From: Chondrocystis sp. NIES-4102
GTDB lineage: Bacteria > Cyanobacteriota > Cyanobacteriia > Cyanobacteriales > Xenococcaceae
Assembly (NCBI GenBank): GCA_002368355.1
Contig: AP018281.1
Coordinates: 3,534,001-3,598,000, forward strand
DNA: 64,000 nt
Direction: 5' to 3'
The translations under genes and the position numbers were made by a program. Below the pieces are notes generated by a model. That model saw only the letters and a program-made list of their open reading frames with translations. It ran no database searches and was not told the DNA's origin. This document shows positions 1 to 10,287 of the stretch, one piece after another (the first letter of the stretch is position 1; each line of letters starts with the position of its first letter).

Positions 1-454
1 CATTGACAACTTTTGCAGCCAACTCAGGATCGGGACTGGTATAGGAAACACTTAAAATATCTGTTGCAGCCAAAGAAGCTACTTTCAATTGTTTTTGAAA
101 TTCAGTAATACTTAATTTTTCCCCTTGATCATTTGTAAGTAATAATTCAGGGTCATTAATAGTTTTCTTAATTATAGGAACTGAGCGTAATACTTCTGCT
201 TCTGTGTCAATGGGGTTAGCTTTTTCAGCAATTGGTGATAGTGCTTCTAACGCCTTACTTGCTTCTGTTAAAGAGGAACTGACAGTGCTACCTTTAAATT
301 TTAATTTTGCTTCTGCTTTATAAACATTATCTTTTAATGAAGTAGCAACAACACCTAAAGTTAAAACTGATAAAAAAACGATTGATCCAGGAAGCCAACG
401 CCTCTTAATTATTTCCCAATACTGTGCAGCACCTAAAGAAGTTGGTGAATCCAT
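1..454 (-). CDS. Wzz/GumC-type polysaccharide chain-length determinant, N-terminal part (cut by window edge)
   Basis: The gene begins at ATG 454 and runs off the left edge, so only about 151 N-terminal residues are visible. They show a cytoplasmic start with WEIIKRRW, one membrane segment (about residues 24-42, GSIVFLSVLTLGVVATSL), then a periplasmic stretch with YKAEAKLKFKG and a later ILSVSYTSPDPELAAKVVN segment. This is the usual plan of Wzz/GumC proteins, which set polysaccharide chain length and, in long forms, carry a C-terminal BY-kinase; whether one is present cannot be seen. It is last in a minus-strand set after a glycosyltransferase and an aminotransferase, which supports an exopolysaccharide export role. 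Confidence 0.8.
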   Translation of the reverse strand, partial: MDSPTSLGAAQYWEIIKRRWLPGSIVFLSVLTLGVVATSLKDNVYKAEAKLKFKGSTVSSSLTEASKALEALSPIAEKANPIDTEAEVLRSVPIIKKTINDPELLLTNDQGEKLSITEFQKQLKVASLAATDILSVSYTSPDPELAAKVVN

Positions 455-741
455 ATTCTATTTGTATATATTTGATTTAGTAATGTTATTTGTGAAAAAT
501 TTAAAAAATATCGAAATTTGAACTTGAAATAAATATAGGTATATATACTGAAACTATAATAACTGAAATAATTTGAAAAATTTATTTTTTTTCCGTAAGT
601 TCAAGTAAAGTTTGTGTTAACTTTTTAGCAATTGCTAAATTATGGCAATTTGACTAATCAAATTAGTAATGTTTGATTAAAACACTATAGTTTAAGTAAG
701 TATTATTTATTTAAAACTATTAAATTCAGTATTTATTACAG

Positions 742-1893
742 TTAATAAACATTTTTAATAGCAGTAATTACTCTTTGTAGATCTGCCTCAGTTAAATTTG
801 AGCCTGATGGTAAACATAAACCCTTATCAAATAAATCTTCTGCAACTCCGTTATTAATACATTCGCAATCAGCAAACACAGGTTGTAAATGCATTGGCTT
901 CCAAACGGGTCGAGTTTCTATCTGTTGTTGTGCAAGTTGTAGACGAACTTGTTCTCGATTAACTCCCACATTAGGGTCAAAAGTAACACAACTAAGCCAG
1001 CGAGTACTTTTACCATAATCAGCTTCGGGCATAAAGCCAATTCCTGGAAGATCACCTAAAGCCTGTTGATAAATTTCAAAATTCCGACGTCGAGCAGCAA
1101 CCCGATCTTGTAGTACTGCTAGTTGTCCGCGACCAATTCCTGCCGAGATATTACTGAGTCGATAGTTAAAGCCGATTTGAGTGTGTTCATAATGGGGTTC
1201 GGGATCTCTTGCTTGAGTTGCTAAAAATTTAGCTTGTTGAATAAGATCTGCATTATCAGAGATCAGCATACCTCCGCCAGAAGTAGTAATAATTTTATTA
1301 CCATTAAAAGAAAAGATACCTGCACATCCCCAAGTACCAGGAGAAGTATTTTTATAGGTTGCGCCTAAAGCTTCTGCTGCATCTTCTATTAAAGGAATAG
1401 AATAGCGATCGCATACTTCTAAGATCGGTTCTAAATCAGCACTTTGACCATATAAATGTACTACCATTACGGCTTTTGGTAATTTATTGATCTTGGCTCG
1501 TTGAGCTAAAGCATCAGCTAGTAAATTAGGGTCCATATTCCAGGAAGTGCGATCGCTATCTATAAATACTGGTTTTGCACCTAAATAGGTGATCGGACTA
1601 GCACTAGCGATAAAGGTAAAAGTTGAACAGAATACTTCGTCTCCAGCTTGAACTCCTACTAGTTTTAAAGCTAAATGTAAAGCTGCCGTCCCTGAAGATA
1701 AAGCAGCAGCATATTTTGACCCTACTACTTGCGTAAATTCTTGCTCGAAAGCATCTATATTGGGCCCAACTGGAGCTACCCAATTGGTTACAAAAGCTTC
1801 TTTAACATATTCGAGTTCAAGCTCACCTATGTGAGGTGTGGATAGCAAAATTGGTTGTTGCACTGCTGTTTGAGGCTTAGAAGTTAAAATCAT
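742..1893 (-). CDS. DegT/DnrJ/EryC1/StrS family sugar aminotransferase
   Basis: A PLP-dependent aminotransferase of 383 residues, normal for the family, which aminates nucleotide-linked keto-sugars in making amino sugars for surface polysaccharide or glycans. Visible motifs are SSGTAALHLAL (66-76, cofactor phosphate binding), EDAAEALGATY (170-180, Asp171 to the pyridine ring) and SFNGNK with the Schiff-base Lys200. The C-terminal ETRPVWKPMHLQPVF stretch is typical of the family. It lies 29 bp downstream of the GT4 gene and upstream of the Wzz-like gene on the same strand, probably one transcript. The exact sugar substrate cannot be told from sequence. Confidence 0.9.
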   Translation of the reverse strand: MILTSKPQTAVQQPILLSTPHIGELELEYVKEAFVTNWVAPVGPNIDAFEQEFTQVVGSKYAAALSSGTAALHLALKLVGVQAGDEVFCSTFTFIASASPITYLGAKPVFIDSDRTSWNMDPNLLADALAQRAKINKLPKAVMVVHLYGQSADLEPILEVCDRYSIPLIEDAAEALGATYKNTSPGTWGCAGIFSFNGNKIITTSGGGMLISDNADLIQQAKFLATQARDPEPHYEHTQIGFNYRLSNISAGIGRGQLAVLQDRVAARRRNFEIYQQALGDLPGIGFMPEADYGKSTRWLSCVTFDPNVGVNREQVRLQLAQQQIETRPVWKPMHLQPVFADCECINNGVAEDLFDKGLCLPSGSNLTEADLQRVITAIKNVY

Positions 1894-1922
1894 TGTAGTT
1901 ATTTATATTTAATAGTTTAAAT

Positions 1923-3029
1923 TTATAGTTTTGAAGTTGTTTGATGCACAACCCCTTGGTATACTGCTAAAGTCTGCTGATACATATGTTGAAAAGTTAG
2001 TTGGGAAAGGTATTTTTGACGACCCAAAACCCCCATACTAGATCTAACCTGCTCATGAGTAATTAAATAAGCGAGCTTTTGCTGTAGGGTTTGAACATCA
2101 CCACGAGGAATTAAATATCCTGTTTGATCTTCAATAACAATTTCGCTAACGCCACCAACATCGGAAGCGACTACAGGCAAACCTGCTCGCATTGCTTCAA
2201 TAATGGTGCAGGGTAAACCTTCCCAATTAGAAATTAAGGTAAAAATTTGGACTGTTGCTAAAATTTCAGCTATATCTTTGCGAAAACCCAAAAATTTAAC
2301 TTTATTAGTAATACCTAAATCTTCTACCTGCTGACGAATTTTTCCCAAACTCGGCCCGTCGCCCACTAAAATTAACTCTGCATCTAAATGTTGCATAGCT
2401 TTAATCAAAGTTGAATGATCTTTTTGTTGATCAAAACGAGCGATCATGGCTATTCTTATTGGTTGAGATGCCCTAGAATCAGCCATAAGCTGTGATGAGA
2501 CATCGTGCATTCCATTATGGATCGTCAATAGTTGATCGGGATTAATTCCTGCTTTTAAACCAATTTGGCGATCATGTTCAGAAACACAAATAATTTTATC
2601 TGCCCAAGCTGCTGTAGCTTTCTCCAGCAAACGATAAATAGTACGATTTGGTTCAGGTATACCTGTAGTAAATGACCAACCGTGGGCGGTAAACACACAA
2701 GGAATCTTCTTAAGACGGCTAGCCAAACGAGCTAAGATCCCAGTTTTACTGGAATGAGCAGCAATTAAATCTGGTTGAAATAACTCAATAACATGGAGAA
2801 TATAACGTAAACTTTTACCATCTAAAAAAGGATTAATTGATTTACGTAAAAATTCGCATGGGATCGATTCTATGCCTGCTTGTCTTAAATCTTCATTGTA
2901 TACACCTTGTTGACCCGTCAGTATTAATACTTTATGCTGATCTTGCTGTAGAGATAAAGCTAAGTCTTTGACATGAACTTGCGCTCCACCTATGGCATCA
3001 GCCCTGGTAATAATAAATAAAATGTTCAT
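1923..3029 (-). CDS. GT4-family glycosyltransferase
   Basis: A GT-B fold retaining glycosyltransferase of 368 residues. The N-terminal half starts NILFIITRADAIGGAQVHV, the classic glycine-rich acceptor-side loop. The C-terminal nucleotide-sugar domain has IAMIARFDQQKD (193-204), LVGDGP (221-226) and the E-x7-E motif EGLPCTIIE (Glu270, Glu278), followed by GLPVVASDVGGVSE. It probably adds one sugar to a lipid-linked polysaccharide intermediate at the cytoplasmic membrane. It is first in the minus-strand set with the aminotransferase and the Wzz-like gene. Donor and linkage are unknown. Confidence 0.9.
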   Translation of the reverse strand: MNILFIITRADAIGGAQVHVKDLALSLQQDQHKVLILTGQQGVYNEDLRQAGIESIPCEFLRKSINPFLDGKSLRYILHVIELFQPDLIAAHSSKTGILARLASRLKKIPCVFTAHGWSFTTGIPEPNRTIYRLLEKATAAWADKIICVSEHDRQIGLKAGINPDQLLTIHNGMHDVSSQLMADSRASQPIRIAMIARFDQQKDHSTLIKAMQHLDAELILVGDGPSLGKIRQQVEDLGITNKVKFLGFRKDIAEILATVQIFTLISNWEGLPCTIIEAMRAGLPVVASDVGGVSEIVIEDQTGYLIPRGDVQTLQQKLAYLITHEQVRSSMGVLGRQKYLSQLTFQHMYQQTLAVYQGVVHQTTSKL

Positions 3030-3242
3030 TATTTATTTACATATCGAACTTTAATTTTATTAAAATTTAAGATAATTATAATCAGATTACGTAAAGTACC
3101 CGTCAAGTTCATATATTTTTTCGGTTAAGAATTAATCCTCTAATAAGTGGTAATACGAGTAATGCAAGCTCGAATGTTAAATTCCAGAAGTTTCAGGGAA
3201 TTATAAAAGCAAACGATATCTGTTTAAAAGCGATGGTTATTT

Positions 3243-4223
3243 ATGAGTTTTGCTACTGATTTATCATCAACTGCTGATCTTCAAGATTCTATGCCAGTGG
3301 TGCAAACTTGGAACTTAGGTAAAACTTACCGTACTGGGTTTTGGATGAATCAAAAAATAGAATCACTAAAAAACTGCTCTTTAAGTATTCATCAAGGTGA
3401 AACATTCGGTTTATTAGGACCAAATGGTGCAGGTAAAACCACTCTGCTAAAAACCCTATTAGGTATTACTCGTCCTTCAACTGGGAGGGCGCTAATTTTA
3501 GGTAAACCAATTGGCGATCGCGCTGTTAAACAAAAGATTGGTTATTTGCCTGAAAATGCTTATTTATATGATTTTTTGACTGCTTGGGAGTTTTTGGAAT
3601 TTATTGCAGGTTTATTTCAAATACCAAAAAGTAAGCAACGCCAGCGTATTGTAGAGTTACTTGATTTGGTTGGGTTGGCTCAAACTACAGCACGCAAAAA
3701 GAAGTTAAAGCAGTATTCTAAAGGGATGCTGCAACGAGTGGGAATGGCACAGGCTTTAATTAATGATCCTGAAATTGTTTTTTTAGATGAGCCGATGTCG
3801 GGATTAGATCCGATGGGACGTTATCGGATGCGAGAAATTGTTTTATCTCTCAAACAGCAAGGTAAAACCATCTTTTTTAATTCACATATTTTGTCTGATG
3901 TGGAACAAATATGCGATCGCATTGCTTTTTTGGCTTTGGGTGAGTTAATCTGTCAGGGATCTTTGGATCAATTATTAGGTAGCAGTAACGTTTATCAAGC
4001 GATCGTCGTGGGGGGTGACTCGCAGTCTCTCGCTCCTTGGATGACTAATCTTAGTCTGGAAAATAATCGTTGGCATGGTCAATTAACAGTAGCTCCTAAT
4101 CAATTTATCACCCATCTTAATGATCTTTCCGCTCAATTGGTAAGCATTCATTTAGCCCGTCCATCTTTGGAGGAGTTTTTTATGCAGCAGTTGAGATCTA
4201 GAGGTATTGAAGTGAGTCGCTAA
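3243..4223 (+). CDS. ABC transporter ATP-binding protein (ABC-2 exporter type)
   Basis: A 326-residue ATPase subunit of a probable ABC-2 exporter. Walker A is GPNGAGKTT (59-67), the signature is the degenerate YSKGM (158-162, in place of LSGGQ), Walker B is IVFLDEP (178-184) with the D-loop GLDP, and the H-loop is NSHILSD. The C-terminal roughly 90 residues, ending in a LARPSLEEFFMQQL segment, are typical of NatA/CcmA-like ATPases. No permease is adjacent: the genes on both sides are on the other strand. The ABC-2 permease at 21.5 kb lacks its own ATPase, but pairing the two is only a guess. Confidence 0.88.
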   Translation: MSFATDLSSTADLQDSMPVVQTWNLGKTYRTGFWMNQKIESLKNCSLSIHQGETFGLLGPNGAGKTTLLKTLLGITRPSTGRALILGKPIGDRAVKQKIGYLPENAYLYDFLTAWEFLEFIAGLFQIPKSKQRQRIVELLDLVGLAQTTARKKKLKQYSKGMLQRVGMAQALINDPEIVFLDEPMSGLDPMGRYRMREIVLSLKQQGKTIFFNSHILSDVEQICDRIAFLALGELICQGSLDQLLGSSNVYQAIVVGGDSQSLAPWMTNLSLENNRWHGQLTVAPNQFITHLNDLSAQLVSIHLARPSLEEFFMQQLRSRGIEVSR

Positions 4224-4326
4224 AGATCTCTACTATTTTTGAGGAATAAAGGAATAGAATTGCCAGTTCAAATAATTATCTATTCCTACTAATTCCTTGT
4301 TACATTTGTATTGAAGCTAGATTTGT

Positions 4327-5271
4327 TTATCCGCCACAACTAAACACCATACCTAATAACTGATGAGTTTGGGGTAGGGTATCTAAAATCATGCCAACAC
4401 ACAACAACATCATATAAAAAATAGAGTATTTAAACATTCCCCTAGCTAGTTGATTATTTGTAGGATCTTGTTTTAATGCCCAAGCTTTGACTAAAAATTG
4501 ATAACCAAGATAGGATGCGATCGCTCCATACACTATCCCTAAATTACCCAAAGGATAAATTAACAATAAACTACAGGGAACTACTAATAAGGTATAAATC
4601 CAAATTTGCTTAACTGTAACTTCCTCACCCCTGACGACAGGCAACATTGGTACTCCCACTTCTTCGTAATCATCCTTAATCATTAAGGCTAAAGCCCAAA
4701 AGTGGGGAGGAGTCCAAAGAAAAATCAAGGTAAATAACAGCCAAGGAATCATACTTAAATCTCCTGTAACTGCTGCCCAACCTACTAATGGGGGAATAGC
4801 TCCTGCTGCCCCACCAATGACGATATTCTGGGTGCTATGACGTTTTAACCAATGGGTATAAACGAGCATATAAAAGATAATCCCCGAAACCGCCAGCAAA
4901 GCTGCTAATAAGTTGGCAAAAACTGTTAAAACCGAGAAAGACAGGACACCTAAAACCGCAGCAAAAATTAGGGCATGACGAGGCTGAATTTTACCCGCAG
5001 GGATCGGACGTTTTCTTGTCCGTGTCATGGTGTAATCAATATCTTGGTCATAAATGCAGTTTAGTACCTGTGCGGATGCTGCTGCTAATGTTCCTCCCAA
5101 TAAAGTAACTAGCAACAATAAAGGATCTACTCTGCCTTCAGAAGCAATCCACATCGAAGCTGCGGTTGTGATTAATAGTAAGGGGATAATACGGGGTTTG
5201 GTTAACTGGTAATAGCTTTTGATTACTTCTGCTAAGTTTTGATTTTGGCGTGCAATACTAGTGCCTGTCAT
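4327..5271 (-). CDS. ctaB: Protoheme IX farnesyltransferase (heme O synthase)
   Basis: A UbiA-family integral membrane prenyltransferase that joins farnesyl diphosphate to heme B, giving heme O for the terminal oxidase. The length of 314 residues is normal. The first Asp-rich motif NCIYDQDIDYTMTRTRKRP is followed by the second, DDYEEVGVPMLPVV, with about eight hydrophobic segments. It is downstream of ctaA on the minus strand (86 bp gap) and divergent from ctaCDE, so heme A supply and the oxidase subunits sit together. Confidence 0.95.
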   Translation of the reverse strand: MTGTSIARQNQNLAEVIKSYYQLTKPRIIPLLLITTAASMWIASEGRVDPLLLLVTLLGGTLAAASAQVLNCIYDQDIDYTMTRTRKRPIPAGKIQPRHALIFAAVLGVLSFSVLTVFANLLAALLAVSGIIFYMLVYTHWLKRHSTQNIVIGGAAGAIPPLVGWAAVTGDLSMIPWLLFTLIFLWTPPHFWALALMIKDDYEEVGVPMLPVVRGEEVTVKQIWIYTLLVVPCSLLLIYPLGNLGIVYGAIASYLGYQFLVKAWALKQDPTNNQLARGMFKYSIFYMMLLCVGMILDTLPQTHQLLGMVFSCGG

Positions 5272-5357
5272 TATATTCTTCTTCCTACGACTTACCTAAA
5301 ATTTGCTCTTCTATGTAGTATGGTTAACTACTTGTTGATGAAATCATCTAACCTTAG

Positions 5358-6281
5358 TTAAATTATTGACTGTTGATAGTGATGATCTCTGATGGCTAAG
5401 ACTGTAAAAGCTACTAAAACTCCTAATAAACTTGCTCCTATGGCTTGATGAGTAACAGTCAAAGGTTCTACTTGAAGGTGCATTTTAAAGGTAGCGATAC
5501 CCAGCAATATTTGCAACCCAATTAAAGCTGCTGCTGCATTTGCTAATACACGTAGATTTTTTTGTAACCCTGGAGTTTTCCAAGCAAACCAAACTACACA
5601 AATGGTAGCCACAGTAGGGGGAACTACTCCCCAAATATGAGCATTCATCACACTGCATAACTGAGAACCTGCAAAACATTGATGTAATGCCCAGCGAGAG
5701 CCGACTAACCCGCCTAAGATACTTTGTAAATAAACTAAAATTGCTGCACTAAAACCAAACCAACGCAGTTTTCCTGCTGCTCTAGTGCCTTTATAGGGTA
5801 ATAAGGATGTGCCGATCGCAATTAAGGTACTAAAAAATAATAAAGCTGTACCCAAATGGGCTGTAACAATATCGAAACGTAGTAACTCAGTAACGGTTAG
5901 TCCGCCTAAGACCCCTTGAAAAACAATCAAAAATAGAGCCAAAGTACTTGCCCAAGGTAGCCAACGGGGTAATCCTTGACGATACCACCAACTCAAGCCA
6001 GCAAGAGCGATCGCACTTAAGCCGATCAAGGCAGCATCGAGACGATGAAACCATTCTAAAAATACTTGTAAATTCATTTGTCTAGTAGGGATCAATTGAC
6101 CATAGCATAGAGGCCAATCAGGACAGGCTAGCCCTGCATTCATCACCCTAGTTGCACTTCCTACCGCCATTAAAAGCCAAGTCGCGATCGCAATTTTCCA
6201 TACTAAACGACGAATCCAAACCTGGGGTTTAGATGTTTCTTTGACACTATTGATTGGGGGTTGAAAAACAGATTCGGTCAT
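5358..6281 (-). CDS. ctaA: Heme A synthase (COX15/CtaA)
   Basis: It oxidises the C8 methyl of heme O to the formyl group of heme A. The sequence shows repeated four-helix units with paired histidines, the conserved RVMNAGLACPDWPLCYGQ block, EWFHRLDAALIGL, TAHLGTALL, and later VTHQAIGASLLG. The reading frame extends to a TTG at 6341, but the protein starting at ATG 6281 (MTESVFQPP, 307 residues) is chosen because cyanobacterial CtaA proteins begin this way and the upstream 20 residues are unusual. It precedes ctaB on the same strand. Confidence 0.93.
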   Translation of the reverse strand: MTESVFQPPINSVKETSKPQVWIRRLVWKIAIATWLLMAVGSATRVMNAGLACPDWPLCYGQLIPTRQMNLQVFLEWFHRLDAALIGLSAIALAGLSWWYRQGLPRWLPWASTLALFLIVFQGVLGGLTVTELLRFDIVTAHLGTALLFFSTLIAIGTSLLPYKGTRAAGKLRWFGFSAAILVYLQSILGGLVGSRWALHQCFAGSQLCSVMNAHIWGVVPPTVATICVVWFAWKTPGLQKNLRVLANAAAALIGLQILLGIATFKMHLQVEPLTVTHQAIGASLLGVLVAFTVLAIRDHHYQQSII

Positions 6282-6852
6282 AGCCAACTTGCTGGATATT
6301 AATAAAATTAAAGATGAAATAAAACAGAATCTAAAATTCAAGCTCGATTAATTAAGTTATTTGTATTTTTTACGCTGATTTGGTGATCACCACTACTTTT
6401 TAATACATCCAAACTTTTATCGTCCTGATTTTTGTTTATTATTTTGCTCTTTCTTATTTCACTGTAACTACCTTTTCTTAATAGTTTTATCTTTTTAGAT
6501 ATTCTTCAGATTGAGTCCCAAAAAACTGGAAATTCAATTTATTTTTATAAAGAAAAAGTTAAATTTTTTGCAGAATTCTTTTTTTTAAGTTAAGCCTCAA
6601 ACTCTGGCTATCTATGATCCCAAATAAAAGCTAAAGAATTTATAACGATCACCTTAAACTAAATATCTAGCTATCTTTATTTCGGCAATTTGTTTTAACC
6701 TAATTAATATAGACAAAATCATATATGTAGCTAAAAACTTCAGCATAATTTCAGCAACAACTTTTCAAAGTAAGTAATAAACTGTAAACAGTTAGATACT
6801 AAAACCTACTATCTAGTAATTATTTAGCAAATACTACCCTCAATCCCAAATC
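6282..6852. other. Divergent intergenic region between ctaA and ctaC
   Basis: About 570 bp of very AT-rich sequence that must hold the promoters of both the heme A and the oxidase operons. I see no convincing ORF, RNA gene or strong inverted repeat. TATAAT-like hexamers are too common here to pick a promoter by eye. Confidence 0.5.
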
Positions 6853-7815
6853 GTGAACATTCCCAGTAATATAATTACTCTCATTGCCGGCGTTGCTCTC
6901 ACCTTAATTAGTCTTTGGTATGGTCAAAATCACGGACTACTACCCATAGCTGCTTCTAGTGATGCTGGTGACGTAGACGAACTATTTAACTTCATGATGA
7001 CCATTGCTACAGGTCTATTTTTAATAGTTGAAGGAGTATTAGTTTACTCTCTATTCAAATTTCGTCGTCGTCAAGGAGATACTACCGATGGCCCACCAAT
7101 TGAAGGTAATGTGCCTTTAGAAATCGTTTGGACAGCTATCCCTACTGTAATTGTCTTTATTTTGGCTATTTACAGTTTTGAAATTTATAACCGTATGGGG
7201 GGATTAGATCCGATGGTAGCAGGAGATCCAGGTCCCAACCAGCTAGCCCATGCTCATCACCATGCCCCTCAATTAGTAGCTTTAGACCCTCAAAAGCAAA
7301 ATATCGCTTTAGGTTTGGGGGTTTCTCCAGGATCTAAACAAGGAATTGAACCTTTAGAAATCAAAGTTAATGGTATTCAATACGCCTGGGTGTTTACCTA
7401 CCCTGAAAGTGGCGTAATCTCAGGAGAAATTCATGTTCCCGTCAACCGCCCTGTAGCTTTAACTATGACTGGGGGAGATGTGATTCATGCTTTTTGGCTA
7501 CCTGAATTTCGCATCAAACAGGATGTTATTCCAGGTAGAGAGACTAAGTTAGTTTTTACCCCTAATAAAGTTGGGCAATATCCCGTAATTTGCGCTGAAT
7601 TGTGTGGTGCATATCATGGGGGGATGAAAACTCAGCTTTATGTACAAACTCAAGAAGAATACGAGCAATGGATTCGAGACAATACCTTTGCCATGAACGA
7701 AAACACTGATCAATCTCCTGTGGCGGTTAATCCAACTAGTAATTCTCAATTTCTTGCTCCCTATGCCCAGGATCTAGGAGTAAATGCCGACACTTTAGCA
7801 CAACTAAAGCCTTAA
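6853..7815 (+). CDS. ctaC: Cytochrome c oxidase subunit II (CuA subunit)
   Basis: It accepts electrons from cytochrome c6 or plastocyanin through its CuA centre and passes them to subunit I. The 320-residue protein has two N-terminal membrane helices (about 5-25 and 48-68), then the cupredoxin domain with CAELCGAYHGGM at 247-258, which supplies the CuA ligands Cys247, Glu249, Cys251, His255 and Met258; the fourth-strand His is in DVIHAFWLP. The start is a GTG. A His-rich HAHHHAP insertion precedes the cupredoxin domain. First gene of ctaCDE. Confidence 0.96.
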   Translation: MNIPSNIITLIAGVALTLISLWYGQNHGLLPIAASSDAGDVDELFNFMMTIATGLFLIVEGVLVYSLFKFRRRQGDTTDGPPIEGNVPLEIVWTAIPTVIVFILAIYSFEIYNRMGGLDPMVAGDPGPNQLAHAHHHAPQLVALDPQKQNIALGLGVSPGSKQGIEPLEIKVNGIQYAWVFTYPESGVISGEIHVPVNRPVALTMTGGDVIHAFWLPEFRIKQDVIPGRETKLVFTPNKVGQYPVICAELCGAYHGGMKTQLYVQTQEEYEQWIRDNTFAMNENTDQSPVAVNPTSNSQFLAPYAQDLGVNADTLAQLKP

Positions 7816-7924
7816 GCTTTGATACCCTAAGAGCGATTTACATAACACCCACTATCTAAATCCTAACAAAACCTATTAATAGCTATAGAGGACTATTAAT
7901 CAAGTTCTTGAAATTAAATAAATA

Positions 7925-9613
7925 ATGAGTACAACAGTCGAAAGAAATGTTCCAATTGCAGATACTGGACATAATCAACACCCTCAGAGAAAATGGCAGG
8001 ATTATTTTGGGTTTAGTACTGATCATAAAGTGATCGGTATTCAATACTTAACCACTGCTTTTATTTTCTACTTAATCGGTGGCGCACTTGCAGAAGTAAT
8101 GCGAACCGAACTTGCCACCCCCGACCCTGATTTTGTGCAGCCTGAGTTTTATAATCAGTTGATGACCATGCACGGGTCAATTATGTTATTTCTCTGGATT
8201 ATTCCTGCGGGGGCTGGTTTTGCTAACTATTTGATTCCCCTAATGATTGGGGCGGAAGATATGGCGTTTCCCCGTCTCAATGGCGTGGCTTTTTGGATGA
8301 TTCCCCCTGGAGGTATATTTTTCCTCTCTAGTTTTTTCCTGGATACAGGGGCAGCCCAAGCAGGTTGGACATCCTACCCTCCTTTGAGTTTGGTCGCTAG
8401 TAAATGGGGGGAAGAAATTTGGATTTTAAGTGTTTTACTTTTGGGAACATCATCGATTTTAGGAGCAATTAACTTTGTTACTACTATTTTGTTGATGCGG
8501 ATGCCTGACATGGATATCCACAGTATGCCTTTGTTTTGTTGGGCAATGTTAGCAACTTCCGCCCTAATTATCTTAGGTACTCCCGTATTAGCAGCAGCTT
8601 TAATTCTACTTTCCTTTGACTTGATTGCTGGGACGGCATTTTTTAATCCTGCGGGGGGAGGAGATCCAATTGTCTATCAGCATATGTTCTGGTTTTACTC
8701 CCATCCTGCGGTATATATTATGATTTTGCCCTTTTTCGGCGCAATTTCAGAGATTATTCCCGTTCATGCTCGTAAACCGATCTTTGGTTATCGGGCGATC
8801 GCCTATTCGAGTTTGGCAATTAGTTTTCTCGGTCTAATTGTTTGGGCGCACCATATGTTCTCTAGTGGTACTCCTGGATGGTTACGGATGTTCTTTATGG
8901 CAACCACCATGATTATCGCTGTACCTACAGGTATTAAGGTATTTAGTTGGTGTGCGACTATTTGGGGTGGTAAAGTTAGCCTCAATAGTGCAATGTTATT
9001 CGCCTTCGGTTTTCTCTCTTCTTTCCTAATTGGTGGTTTGAGTGGCATCATGTTGGCTTCTGTGCCATTCGATATTCATGTCCACGATACCTATTTTATT
9101 GTTGCTCACTTCCACTATGTTCTTTTTGGTGGGGCGGTATTTGGTTTGTTTGCAGCCGTTTATCACTGGTTTCCCAAAATGACTGGACGCATGGTTAATG
9201 AAACCTGGGGAAGAATCCACTTTATTATGACCTTTATCGGTTTTAATATTACCTTTTTACCTATGCACCCCCTGGGCTTACAAGGAATGAACCGTCGTGT
9301 AGCTCTTTATGATCCTCAGTTTCAAACTTTGAATATTATTTGTACTATTGGGTCATATGTTCTGGCTTTATCTACCTTCCCTTTTCTCATCAATATCATT
9401 TGGAGTTGGCTAAAAGGTAAACAAGCCCCTCGTAATCCTTGGCGCGCTTTAACTTTAGAATGGCAAACTGCCTCCCCTCCCATTATCGAAAATTTTGAGG
9501 AACAACCTGTATTATGGGCAGGTCCCTATGATTACGGAATTGACACCGAAACTATCGACGGTAATGAAACTGTAGAGGATATGTTGGCGACGGTGAGTGC
9601 AGAAGGACGTTAG
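7925..9613 (+). CDS. ctaD: Cytochrome c oxidase subunit I
   Basis: The catalytic heme a/heme a3-CuB subunit, 562 residues with 12 predicted helices. Characteristic stretches are TMHGSIMLFLWIIP (heme a ligand His), the CuB/Tyr crosslink region FWFYSHPAVYIMILP, the paired CuB histidines in WAHHMFSSG, and HDTYFIVAHFHYVLFGG with the heme a3 and heme a ligands. All key histidines are visible, so the subunit should be active. It lies 109 bp after ctaC and 26 bp before ctaE. Confidence 0.97.
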   Translation: MSTTVERNVPIADTGHNQHPQRKWQDYFGFSTDHKVIGIQYLTTAFIFYLIGGALAEVMRTELATPDPDFVQPEFYNQLMTMHGSIMLFLWIIPAGAGFANYLIPLMIGAEDMAFPRLNGVAFWMIPPGGIFFLSSFFLDTGAAQAGWTSYPPLSLVASKWGEEIWILSVLLLGTSSILGAINFVTTILLMRMPDMDIHSMPLFCWAMLATSALIILGTPVLAAALILLSFDLIAGTAFFNPAGGGDPIVYQHMFWFYSHPAVYIMILPFFGAISEIIPVHARKPIFGYRAIAYSSLAISFLGLIVWAHHMFSSGTPGWLRMFFMATTMIIAVPTGIKVFSWCATIWGGKVSLNSAMLFAFGFLSSFLIGGLSGIMLASVPFDIHVHDTYFIVAHFHYVLFGGAVFGLFAAVYHWFPKMTGRMVNETWGRIHFIMTFIGFNITFLPMHPLGLQGMNRRVALYDPQFQTLNIICTIGSYVLALSTFPFLINIIWSWLKGKQAPRNPWRALTLEWQTASPPIIENFEEQPVLWAGPYDYGIDTETIDGNETVEDMLATVSAEGR

Positions 9614-9639
9614 GAATTATCAGTAACAAATACCTATTT

Positions 9640-10260
9640 ATGCAAAGTTCAACAGTAAATAATCAATCACAAATAGCCATTGCCTCAGAACATGAAGCAG
9701 CAGGACATCATGGACATCCCGACTTGCGCATGATTGGGGTGTATATCTTCTTAATTGCAGATAGTATGACGTTTTTGGGCTTTTTTGCAGCCTTACTTAT
9801 TTATCGGGCAACTATGCCCGTTTGGCCTCCTGAAGGTACACCAGAATTGGAGTTACTCATACCAATTATTAACACTTCCATTCTAGTAGCTAGTAGTTTT
9901 GTGATGCACCGAGGACAAACCGCCTTAAAAAATAACGATGTCAAAGGTTTGCAAGTTTGGTTTGCCATTACCGCAGCTATGGGGGCACTATTTCTAGGCG
10001 GACAAGCTTATGAATATTTTCATGCAGAATTTGGTTTAACTACTAATTTGTTTGCCAGTTGTTTTTATGTCTTGACTGGTTTTCACGGTTTACACGTTAT
10101 GACAGGCGTGTTATTAATTCTTTCTGTACTATGGCGATCGCGTCAACCAAATCATTACAGCAGTAATAGTCACTTTGGTGTGGAAGCAGCAGAGATTTAC
10201 TGGCACTTTGTTGATGTTATTTGGTTGGTGTTATTTGTCTTGGTATATCTAATTAATTAG
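9640..10260 (+). CDS. ctaE: Cytochrome c oxidase subunit III
   Basis: A 206-residue five-helix form of subunit III, usual in cyanobacteria and in other bacterial oxidases. ADSMTFLGFFAALLIYR near the first helix, GFHGLHVMTG and the closing YWHFVDVIWLVLFVLVYL are family hallmarks. It stabilises the subunit I/II core in the membrane. Last gene of ctaCDE; a good intrinsic terminator follows directly. Confidence 0.96.
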   Translation: MQSSTVNNQSQIAIASEHEAAGHHGHPDLRMIGVYIFLIADSMTFLGFFAALLIYRATMPVWPPEGTPELELLIPIINTSILVASSFVMHRGQTALKNNDVKGLQVWFAITAAMGALFLGGQAYEYFHAEFGLTTNLFASCFYVLTGFHGLHVMTGVLLILSVLWRSRQPNHYSSNSHFGVEAAEIYWHFVDVIWLVLFVLVYLIN

Positions 10261-10287
10261 TTAATATCCAATAAAACCGATGATTTG